Shown: positions 49,311 to 56,515 of the stretch, piece by piece
Layout: the number at the start of each line of letters is the position of its first letter
Numbering within the stretch: the first letter of the stretch is position 1
DNA from: Candidatus Gastranaerophilales bacterium
Lineage (GTDB): Bacteria; Cyanobacteriota; Vampirovibrionia; Gastranaerophilales; Gastranaerophilaceae
NCBI GenBank assembly: GCA_944325785.1
Contig: CALVBN010000006.1
Coordinates: 1 to 64,000, forward strand
DNA length: 64,000 nucleotides
Direction: 5' to 3'
Made by a program: the position numbers and the translations under genes
Notes under the pieces: generated by a model
The model's input: the letters and a program-made list of their open reading frames with translations, nothing else
The model's database searches: none
What the model was told of the DNA's origin: nothing

Positions 49311-51185
49311 ATGCATCCGGAATTTTTATATTTAGTTAATTCTTTATTTAAAGCTATGCTGGAAATATTTGTCTGGGATAGACGTTTGAGGCGGGTTTTA
49401 AAGGGGAAGTTCTGCCGTTTTGTGTTGAAAAGGTATGTTGATGCGGTTGAGCTGGAGGGGGCTGTTTTATCAGATAACGCGGATAAGAAGTATAGAATCT
49501 GGCAGTACTGGGATAAGGGGTATGATAATGCGCCGGATCTGGTTAAGGCATGTTTGGCAAGTGTTGAAAGGTACAAGGGGGATTTCGAGAGAGTTCTGCT
49601 TGATGAAAATTCGATAAAAGAATATGTTAAAATTCCGGATTATATTTATGCATTGAAATCAAAGGGATTGATTACGCCTGCGCATTTTTCGGATATATTA
49701 AGGACGTATCTTCTTTATGAATACGGCGGATGCTGGATTGATGCGACTGTTTATATGACGGCGCCGATGCCGGAGTTTATAAGATTTTCAGAATTGTTTG
49801 TTTTTCAAAATAATAAGGATGAGGATTTGGACGGATTAAATATGACAAATTATTTTATTTCGTCTAAGGGGAATAGTGTAATTATTGCAAAGATGAAAAA
49901 ATTTTTGGATAAGTACTGGATGGAGAATAAAAAGGCAATAAATTACTTTTTCTATGCTCATGCATTTACTCTTTTTACAGAATCTTCAGATGAGAACATC
50001 AGGGAATGGAATGAGATGTTTAAATTCCCTTATCCTGTTGTACAGCTGATGGAAAAAGAGCTTTTGGATAAATATTCGCCGAAGCGGTTGAGGGAGCTTG
50101 AGTCAATGTCTGCTGTTCATAAGCTTTCTTATAAGCGGAAGGTTATTGCGGGGAAAAAAGAGCTGAGACTGGCGGATACTTTGTATGAACATATTATAGA
50201 TAAATATCTGGAACCTTCTGAATATAAAGGTTTGCAGGAGAAGCAAAGATATAAATTTTTACAGCTGTTAAAAAGCAGAATAGGGTTTTATTTTTCATTG
50301 CAGGATATTGATGATCATTATGTTTTGAAAATCTTTGGCGCAAAGGTTTGCATTAAGCATAAGACAGAGCCTCCTGCCGTGCAGGTATGCGGAATTCGAG
50401 AACATAAGCGCAAGAGGAGGCTTATAGTATCTCTTACGACTTACCCCGCAAGAATTCATCTTGTGCATAAAACAATTGAAACGCTCTTAAATCAAACAGT
50501 AAAACCCGATGAAATTGTGCTGTGGCTTGCACGGGAACAGTTTTCCTCACTTCCAGATGGTCTCACTGAACTGGAGAAATTCGGGCTAAAGATAAAATGG
50601 TGCGGTGATATAAAATCTTATAAGAAACTGATTCCGTCGCTGCTAGAATATCCCGATGATATTATTGTAACTGTCGATGATGATTATTACTACGATACAA
50701 GACTTTTGGAAGAGCTGTATAATGAGTATTTAAAAAATCCGAAATGCATACATGCAAGACAGGCTTTTTTAGTAAAAAAAGCAGGGCAGAAAGAATTATG
50801 TTTGCAGGCAAGAAATTATATCTATGACAAATCTTATCTTCCGTCATATTTAAATGAGCCTGTCGGATGCGGGGGAGTTTTATATCCTCCCGCCTCCCTT
50901 CATAAAAATGTTTTAAACGCAGAGCAGTTTATGAAGGAGGTGCCCACACATGATGATTTATGGTTCTGGGGGCATGCTGTAAGAAACGGCACGCCGATAA
51001 GCGTAATTCCAAACGGGTATAAACTGAAAAATATAGTGATAGAAGGCTCGCAGAGTGATTCTTTGTGGCATAAAAATATGGTGAATTCGACGGAAAATGT
51101 TGGTATGACGGGTAAAGAAGCCTTGAATAAAATCTGTACTCTTTTCCCTGAGATATCCTGCAGGCTTGGATTATTTAAAAAATAG
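49311..51185 (+). CDS. Two-domain glycosyltransferase: capsular-type plus GT2-like
   Basis: A 624-aa protein joining two transferase domains. Residues about 60-260 match the capsular polysaccharide/GT32-like family: WQYWDKGYDNAPDLVKACLAS, then DILRTYLLYEYGGCWIDATVYM with the DxD-like metal site. Residues about 370-600 begin RRLIVSLTTYPARIHLVHKTIETLL and hold VTVDDDYYYD, a GT2-like DDD motif. A bifunctional chain builder for capsule or exopolysaccharide is likely. A gaaagaga precedes the ATG. Confidence 0.85.
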   Translation: MHPEFLYLVNSLFKAMLEIFVWDRRLRRVLKGKFCRFVLKRYVDAVELEGAVLSDNADKKYRIWQYWDKGYDNAPDLVKACLASVERYKGDFERVLLDENSIKEYVKIPDYIYALKSKGLITPAHFSDILRTYLLYEYGGCWIDATVYMTAPMPEFIRFSELFVFQNNKDEDLDGLNMTNYFISSKGNSVIIAKMKKFLDKYWMENKKAINYFFYAHAFTLFTESSDENIREWNEMFKFPYPVVQLMEKELLDKYSPKRLRELESMSAVHKLSYKRKVIAGKKELRLADTLYEHIIDKYLEPSEYKGLQEKQRYKFLQLLKSRIGFYFSLQDIDDHYVLKIFGAKVCIKHKTEPPAVQVCGIREHKRKRRLIVSLTTYPARIHLVHKTIETLLNQTVKPDEIVLWLAREQFSSLPDGLTELEKFGLKIKWCGDIKSYKKLIPSLLEYPDDIIVTVDDDYYYDTRLLEELYNEYLKNPKCIHARQAFLVKKAGQKELCLQARNYIYDKSYLPSYLNEPVGCGGVLYPPASLHKNVLNAEQFMKEVPTHDDLWFWGHAVRNGTPISVIPNGYKLKNIVIEGSQSDSLWHKNMVNSTENVGMTGKEALNKICTLFPEISCRLGLFKK

Positions 51186-51279
51186 GATAGATGAAATATC
51201 TGATAATTTGGGTATTTATTCCGCCAAATCTTTTGCTTGTGATATAATAAAGCAAAATAGTAAGTTTGGAGAAATATAA

Positions 51280-53271
51280 ATGAGTAAGTATTTGTTGGAA
51301 GTCGGTGTAGAAGAATTGCCGTATAAGTTTATTCCGATGGCAATTTCACAATTAAAAACTGGATTTGAAACATTTTTAGAAAATAATAACGTGAAGTTTG
51401 GCAGAGTTAATGTTATGGCAACGCCAAGAAGGCTTGCTGTTATTATTGAGGATATTGCATCTTCACAGCCGGATAGCGAAAAGGTCGTAAAAGGACCTAT
51501 TGCGTCTGTTGCGTTTGATGAAAACAAAAATCTTACTAAAGCCGGCGAAGGTTTTGCAAAGAAAAACGGCATAGGAACAGATGAACTTTATGTTGAAGAT
51601 AATTATGTTTATGCAAAAATCTCCGTTAAAGGCAAAAACACAAAAGACCTGCTTCAAGAAAATGTTCCGGTAATTTTTTCCAAACTCCAGGGACCTCATT
51701 TTATGAGATGGGGAAATAATGATGTGAAATTCTCCCGTCCTATCAGGTGGGTGCTTTCTATTCTTGACGGAGAAGAAGTTAAAATAAGAATTATTGACAA
51801 AGATTCTTCTAATCTTACAAACGGACACAGATTTTCAAAACAAAATATTGTTATTAACAATCCGGACGAATACGTTGAAAAACTCCGCGATGCTAAGGTT
51901 ATTGTTGATCAAGAAGAAAGAAAAGCAAAAATTTTGGAGCTGACCAAGATTGAAGCGGATAAACTTAATGCGGTTACTAAAATTTCGGATGATCTTCTGG
52001 ATGAAGTTACATTTATCTGCGAATATCCTGTTGCCGTAACCTGCAGTTTTGATGAAGCTTATCTCACTATACCGCAGGAAGTTGCAGTTACTGTTATGGA
52101 AACTCATCAGAGGTATTTTGCACTCTATCAAAAAGACGGAAAATTGATTAATAAATTCGTAACGATTACTAATTATATCGGCAATGAATTTGAAAATATC
52201 AAGGCAGGAAACTTGAGGGTAATAAAAGCCCGCCTTGATGACGCTGTATTCTTCTTCAATGAAGATACTAAAAAGCCTCTGGAAGCTTATGTAGAAAACT
52301 TAAAAGGCATGACCTTCCAAAAGGGCATGGGCTCTGTTTATGACAAAACGCAGAGAATAATTAAACTTTCAGATAAAATTGCACACTCTCTCGGGGTTTC
52401 TAAACCTTCAATCAAAAGAACTGCCGAGTTGTGCAAAGCTGATTTGGCAACAAATCTTGTGTTTGAATTTACAGAACTTCAAGGGTTTATCGGCGCTGAT
52501 TATGCAAGAGTTGCAGGAGAAGCACCGGAAGTCTGCGAAGGTATAAAAGAACATTATTTCCCGCTTAATGCCGACAGCGAAACCGCTAAAAGCATTGAAG
52601 GGCAGATTGTCGGAATTGCCGATAAGATTGATACAATATGCGCAGTGTTTGTATCCGGCAAAAAACCGACTGGTTCTTCAGACCCGCTTGGCGTAAGACG
52701 TTCAGCGCTTGGGATTATTAAAACGGTTCTGGAACATAATCTTAAGCTGGATTTGTCAAAACTTATTGATGAAACACTTGAGTTACTGCCGGTTAAAGCG
52801 GATGCGAAAAAAGACGTTGAAGAATTCTTTGTTCAAAGATTGATAATATTCTTGAACAATGAGTATTCAAAGAATGTTCTGGAGGCTTGCGCTGAAATTA
52901 ATCCATGCAAAGATTTGTGCGATTACTTAAAACGTGTAAAAGCAGTTTCTTCTGGTGTTGATGAAAAACTTGCAGAAAATGCAAACCGTGTTTTGAGGAT
53001 TCTAAAGGATGAAGTAAAACAGGATGTTAATGAAGCGCTGTTTAAGGAACCTGCTGAAAAAGATTTGTATAAAGCTGTGCAGAGTCTGAACTTTAACGGC
53101 GATTATAAAGAATATCTTGAATCGCTTACGGCAGTAAACCCTGTTGTGACAAAGTTCTTTGATGACGTGCTTGTTATGGATAAGGATGAAGAAATTAAGA
53201 ATAACAGACTTGCACTATTGAACAGTTTGAAAAATAAGTATATAATATTAACTGATTTCTCAAAATTGTAA
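51280..53271 (+). CDS. glyS: Glycyl-tRNA synthetase beta subunit
   Basis: Subunit of the alpha2-beta2 glycyl-tRNA synthetase. LLEVGVEELPYKFIPMAISQL starts it, GPHFMRWGNNDVKFSRPIRWVLSILD and GSSDPLGVRRSALGIIKT are beta-family blocks (HD-like and anticodon regions). 663 aa is close to the usual 690. It is separate from the alpha gene (glyQ), which is not in the window, unlike many genomes where the two are adjacent. tggagaaat precedes the ATG. Confidence 0.96.
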   Translation: MSKYLLEVGVEELPYKFIPMAISQLKTGFETFLENNNVKFGRVNVMATPRRLAVIIEDIASSQPDSEKVVKGPIASVAFDENKNLTKAGEGFAKKNGIGTDELYVEDNYVYAKISVKGKNTKDLLQENVPVIFSKLQGPHFMRWGNNDVKFSRPIRWVLSILDGEEVKIRIIDKDSSNLTNGHRFSKQNIVINNPDEYVEKLRDAKVIVDQEERKAKILELTKIEADKLNAVTKISDDLLDEVTFICEYPVAVTCSFDEAYLTIPQEVAVTVMETHQRYFALYQKDGKLINKFVTITNYIGNEFENIKAGNLRVIKARLDDAVFFFNEDTKKPLEAYVENLKGMTFQKGMGSVYDKTQRIIKLSDKIAHSLGVSKPSIKRTAELCKADLATNLVFEFTELQGFIGADYARVAGEAPEVCEGIKEHYFPLNADSETAKSIEGQIVGIADKIDTICAVFVSGKKPTGSSDPLGVRRSALGIIKTVLEHNLKLDLSKLIDETLELLPVKADAKKDVEEFFVQRLIIFLNNEYSKNVLEACAEINPCKDLCDYLKRVKAVSSGVDEKLAENANRVLRILKDEVKQDVNEALFKEPAEKDLYKAVQSLNFNGDYKEYLESLTAVNPVVTKFFDDVLVMDKDEEIKNNRLALLNSLKNKYIILTDFSKL

Positions 53272-53367
53272 AAATTTGTAACAACTTTCTCAAAAATAGT
53301 CAATTTTTACCTTGAGGATACTTTAATAAGATACAAAGTGAAGGTAAGTAAAAATAAAGAGGTCGTT

Positions 53368-53664
53368 ATGTTCAACCTAAAGTTCTTTAAGTCACTAAAA
53401 CAAGCATTAGACTCACGCGCAAATTTGTTAACATTTTCCGAATCGCAAAAGAAGGCGAACGAGGATTATATAACATCTCTGTCAAGTACAGAGCTGAAAA
53501 TCAAGGCTGACGAACAAAGGCTGGAAGCAATGGTCAGACAACAATTAAAAGAAGAATTCCCGAATATAGAAAAGAGTTCTTCTTACGACTTGCTGGTTGA
53601 CGCAGTCATCCACAATTATAAGTCAAAACAGCTTCAAGCCACAGATGACGCTGAAATAAAATAG
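53368..53664 (+). CDS. Hypothetical protein, 98 aa
   Basis: Not recognised. ATG 53368 with aaagaggt upstream; charged and helical, with FSESQKKANEDYITSLSSTELKIKADEQRLEAMVRQQLKEEF and a C-terminal DLLVDAVIHNYK. No signal peptide. It may be a small coiled-coil adaptor. Strong terminator after it supports a real transcription unit. Confidence 0.7.
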   Translation: MFNLKFFKSLKQALDSRANLLTFSESQKKANEDYITSLSSTELKIKADEQRLEAMVRQQLKEEFPNIEKSSSYDLLVDAVIHNYKSKQLQATDDAEIK

Positions 53665-53684
53665 TCATCAAAACCTATAATTAA

Positions 53685-53721
53685 TAAAAAAACACCGGAT
53701 TTAATCCGGTGTTTTTTTATT
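53685..53721 (+). terminator. Rho-independent terminator
   Basis: AAAACACCGGAT, loop tta, ATCCGGTGTTTTTTT: about 12-bp stem and T7 run. Confidence 0.9.
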
Positions 53722-53792
53722 GCCTGTTTTTCAAAAATCTATTTTCAAAGATACTGTTTATTATTATATTAAAAAAACTAACAAATCATCCA

Positions 53793-53820
53793 ATGTAACA
53801 CAATACCCATTGAGTTACAT
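53793..53820. repeat. 28-bp palindrome, imperfect copy
   Basis: ATGTAACACAATACCCATTG then AGTTACAT. It differs from the perfect copy at 54085-54112 at only a handful of positions. The two lie in the gap before the prepilin gene. Confidence 0.8.
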
Positions 53821-53826
53821 AAGGAG

Positions 53827-54018
53827 AGCTTCTCTCCACCGCCCCTTGTGGGAGGGGGCTGGGGGAGGGGTTTTATAAAGTGATAAAATTTTTTTTGAAT
53901 AATTAAAAAAGAATAAAATTTGTTAAAGTATGATAAATATTGTATTGTAAGCCATTTTTACGGATTCTTTGAAATATCACCCCTCCTTAGCCCTCCCCGT
54001 CCAGGGAGGGAGTTTGAG
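53827..54018. repeat. G-rich hairpin blocks in a 475-bp gap
   Basis: ctctccaccgccccttgtgg followed by gagggggctgggggagggg (53831-53870), and cacccctccttagccctccccgtccagggaggg (53980-54012). Both resemble the CCCTCTCC family; no gene lies between. Confidence 0.7.
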
Positions 54019-54084
54019 CCATATTTTATGTAAAATTTCAAATTTATATTGCGAAACCCTTGTAAAATGTGGTATTATAAGGTT

Positions 54085-54112
54085 ATGTAACACAATATGT
54101 ATTGTGTTACAT
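54085..54112. repeat. 28-bp perfect palindrome upstream of the prepilin
   Basis: ATGTAACACAATA, two bases (TG), TATTGTGTTACAT: 13-bp perfect arms, 27 bp before the prepilin ATG. It could be an operator for a dimeric regulator or a transcript hairpin. Confidence 0.8.
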
Positions 54113-54139
54113 TAGAAACTTAAATAGGAGAGCAAAAGT

Positions 54140-54847
54140 ATGAAAAAACTTGGATTTACGTTGGCGGAAGTATTGATTACTCTTGGTATAATTGGCGTAG
54201 TTGCTGCGCTTACAGCGCCTGCTCTTGTGCAAAACGCGGGTACTGCTAAAATCGGTCCGACGCTATCTAAAGTGGTGTCAACTATAGAAAATGCTAATGA
54301 ACAAATATTGCATGATGAAGATGCAACGAATTTGAGTAAAATTGCCAATACAAACCAAGAATATTTTGAATTATTATCCAAATATATAAGCGGAAGTTCT
54401 TATGATACAGAATTTATGAATGCTCAAAAATTCGAACCCAGTGTAAAATATTATGATGGCAGCGATGCTTCAAGCATTCGTTGGGATAACATGGGAATTT
54501 TTTCTTTTTCAGATAATATTACATTATTAATGGGAATACAGCCTGACAGTAATGTTTATGAGGCTAAAGGTTCCTTTAAAGGTGATTATGCAATGCTGTA
54601 TGCTGATATTAATGGAATAAAGACAAAGCCTAATACTATTGGCAAAGATATTTTTCTATTACATATAGACAAAGGGGGACAAGTTTTACCAATGGGTGGT
54701 AGTACATATGCATGGCTAAAAAATGATGATAATTATAAATATTCTGCTAAATCTAGTAAGTATACTTGCAATGAAACGGCTGTAATTCAAGGTTTTGGTT
54801 GTGCTGGCTCTATTTTTGAAAACAACTTTAAAGTAATTTACCAATAA
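54140..54847 (+). CDS. Type IV pilin-like prepilin (pseudopilin)
   Basis: A 235-aa prepilin: MKKLG|FTLAEVLITLGIIGV with the type III signal cut after Gly5, Phe at +1 and Glu at +5, then a hydrophobic helix (VVAALTAPALVQN). The C-terminal globular part is not recognisable and ends CNETAVIQGFGCAGS with two Cys that may form a disulfide. It may be a pilus minor subunit or a pseudopilin. aataggagagc precedes the ATG. The pilus/secretion genes at 63095-64000 are the likely machinery. Confidence 0.92.
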   Translation: MKKLGFTLAEVLITLGIIGVVAALTAPALVQNAGTAKIGPTLSKVVSTIENANEQILHDEDATNLSKIANTNQEYFELLSKYISGSSYDTEFMNAQKFEPSVKYYDGSDASSIRWDNMGIFSFSDNITLLMGIQPDSNVYEAKGSFKGDYAMLYADINGIKTKPNTIGKDIFLLHIDKGGQVLPMGGSTYAWLKNDDNYKYSAKSSKYTCNETAVIQGFGCAGSIFENNFKVIYQ

Positions 54848-54954
54848 ATATTTATTCTTATTTTTGTTGTAATTCCAATTGAATGGCATGCGCGGGCGTG
54901 CTATAATGACTTTGTTAAGAGAAGAAGAACTTATTAAAAAGAAAGGAATTAATT

Positions 54955-55500
54955 ATGGCAAAATATGTATGTAAAGTATGCGGTTATACAGCTGAAGGCG
55001 AAGCTCCGGAAAAATGCCCGGTTTGCGGTGCAGGTAAAGAAGCTTTTATTTTGATGGCAGAAGGCGAAAAAAATTACGCTGATGAACACAGAATCGGTGT
55101 CGCTAAAGATGTTGATGCTGAAATTCTTGAAGGTTTAAGAGCAAACTTTATGGGAGAATGCACAGAAGTCGGTATGTATATTGCAATGGCAAGACAAGCT
55201 GACAGAGAAGGCTATCCGGAAATTGCAGAAGCTTTCAAAAGGTACGCTTTTGAAGAAGCAGACCACGCTTCAAGATTTGCAGAATTGTTAGGCGAAGTTG
55301 TAACAAATTCTACTAAGAAAAATCTTGAATTACGTGCAGAAGCTGAATTCGGCGCTTGCTCAGGCAAAATGGAAATCGCTAAAAAGGCAAAAGCTTTGGG
55401 CTTGGATGCTATTCACGATACAGTTCATGAAATGGCAAAAGATGAAGCCCGTCACGGACGCGGTTTCGACGGATTGCTTGCAAGATATTTCGGAAAATAG
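54955..55500 (+). CDS. Reverse rubrerythrin (rubredoxin plus ferritin-like domain)
   Basis: Peroxide-scavenging non-haem iron protein of 181 aa. An N-terminal rubredoxin domain has Cys6, Cys9, Cys21, Cys24 (CKVCG, CPVCG). The ferritin-like diiron part has [18 protein letters not shown] and DEARH motifs. The rubredoxin-first order is that of reverse rubrerythrins of anaerobes. agaaagga precedes the ATG. It supports an anaerobic lifestyle with low oxygen tolerance. Confidence 0.93.
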   Translation: MAKYVCKVCGYTAEGEAPEKCPVCGAGKEAFILMAEGEKNYADEHRIGVAKDVDAEILEGLRANFMGECTEVGMYIAMARQADREGYPEIAEAFKRYAFEEADHASRFAELLGEVVTNSTKKNLELRAEAEFGACSGKMEIAKKAKALGLDAIHDTVHEMAKDEARHGRGFDGLLARYFGK

Positions 55501-55515
55501 TTTTAAATTATTAAT

Positions 55516-55558
55516 AAAAAGGCGGTGCGGAATAAAATTCCGCACCGCCCTTTTTTTG
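55516..55558 (+). terminator. Terminator after the rubrerythrin gene
   Basis: Stem AAAGGCGGTGCGGAAT/ATTCCGCACCGCC, loop aaa, then a T7 run. Confidence 0.92.
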
Positions 55559-55637
55559 ATATTTAGTTGGAAAAGTAATGCAGGGCAGGCTTTAGTTTAC
55601 CAGAAGTTTTAACCCGATTTCAAATGATTCTAATCAG

Positions 55638-55782
55638 CCCCCTCCCGTATCTGTAGCTCACTTACGTTTCGCACAGCTACTCCCTCCCCCGTGGAGAGGG
55701 CAAGCTACATGCTGGCAAGCTCCCTCTCCTTACAGGAGAGGGGAGGTGTGAGGTGTTAATAATTACGTTAAACGGGGGGGGG
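55638..55782. repeat. G-rich repeat block ending in a G9 run
   Basis: cccctcccgtatctgtagctcac, then actccctcccccgtggagaggg, then gctccctctccttacaggagaggg, and a G9 run at 55774-55782. It is related to the CCCTCTCC-type hairpins. The G9 run lies 39 bp upstream of the -35 of higB. Confidence 0.7.
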
Positions 55783-55820
55783 AGGATCCCTAAAATTACA
55801 ATATTACAAGTGAAATTCTA

Positions 55821-55849
55821 TTGACAAACTTATCATGGTACGATAATAT
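55821..55849 (+). promoter_or_regulatory. higBA promoter, leaderless
   Basis: TTGACA (55821-55826), exactly 17 bp, TAATAT (55844-55849), 6 nt, ATG 55856. The region also has TTATC/GATAA and a repeated gataatat, suitable as an operator for HigA. Confidence 0.8.
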
Positions 55850-55855
55850 GATAAT

Positions 55856-56134
55856 ATGATTAAATCTTTTAAGGATAAAGAAACTGAAAAAATTTTTAAC
55901 GGAATAAACTCCAAAAAATATTCAGCTATCCAAAGGATTGCAAAGCGTAAGTTAGATATGATACATTTTGCATTCCAGGAACAAGATTTAGTTGTACCGC
56001 CTGCTAATCATTTTGAGTATCTGAAAGGTGACTTGAAGGGGTATTGTTCTATAAGAATAAATGATCAGTTCCGAATTATATTTAGATTTCAAAACAGCAT
56101 CGCGGAAGATGTTCAAATAATTGATTATCACTAA
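55856..56134 (+). CDS. higB: HigB-type RelE-superfamily toxin
   Basis: A 92-aa RelE/HigB ribosome-dependent mRNA nuclease. Features: KDKETEKIFNG at the N-terminus, FHAF-like IHFAFQEQDL, PPANHFEYLKGDLKGYCSIRINDQFRIIF (basic catalytic patch with Arg/His) and a final VQIIDYH. The next gene is the cognate antitoxin. It starts leaderlessly from the promoter above. Confidence 0.92.
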   Translation: MIKSFKDKETEKIFNGINSKKYSAIQRIAKRKLDMIHFAFQEQDLVVPPANHFEYLKGDLKGYCSIRINDQFRIIFRFQNSIAEDVQIIDYH

Positions 56135-56150
56135 GCAGAAAGGACTTAAT

Positions 56151-56438
56151 ATGAACAGACCATATACACACCCTGGAGAAATACTGATAGAAGAATTTGT
56201 AAAACCAAACGGGCTTACACAGGAACGCTTGTGCAAACTTTTGGGTGTAGGAGTAAAAACTATCAGTGAAATTTATAATAAAAAACGGGGTATTAGTCCT
56301 GTTATGGCACACAAACTTGCAAGGCTGTTCGGGACAACGCCGGAATTTTGGCTGAATGCGCAAGTGTATTATGATTTGTATACAGTGTATGAAAAAAAAC
56401 ACGATGAAATAGAAAAAGTCCGCCCGTTGAGTGCATAA
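56151..56438 (+). CDS. higA: HigA-type antitoxin
   Basis: A 95-aa XRE-type DNA-binding antitoxin: YTHPGEILIEEFVKPNGLTQERLCKLLGVGVKTISEI (HTH), then RGISPVMAHKLARLFGTTPEFWLNAQVYYDL. The ATG at 56151 has agaaagga upstream; the frame reaches further back but that would overlap higB. It binds HigB and represses the promoter. Confidence 0.93.
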   Translation: MNRPYTHPGEILIEEFVKPNGLTQERLCKLLGVGVKTISEIYNKKRGISPVMAHKLARLFGTTPEFWLNAQVYYDLYTVYEKKHDEIEKVRPLSA

Positions 56439-56515
56439 ATATTTATCAATCTCTTTCTTCATATAAAAACTTTTGAGATATAATTAATTTAGTAATACAT
56501 TTGAAGGAATTAATT

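Noticed and set aside
51280..53271. Loss of the glyQ partner as evidence of a broken glycyl-tRNA synthetase
   Set aside because: The alpha gene is often elsewhere; absence from a 64-kb window says nothing about loss.
53793..54112. Integrated mobile element between the two palindromes
   Set aside because: Only 264 bp lie between them with no gene and no target duplication visible; kept as a regulatory or repeat finding only.
55325..55612. Second frame overlapping the rubrerythrin gene
   Set aside because: It runs through the terminator and lies mostly within a well-supported gene in another frame.
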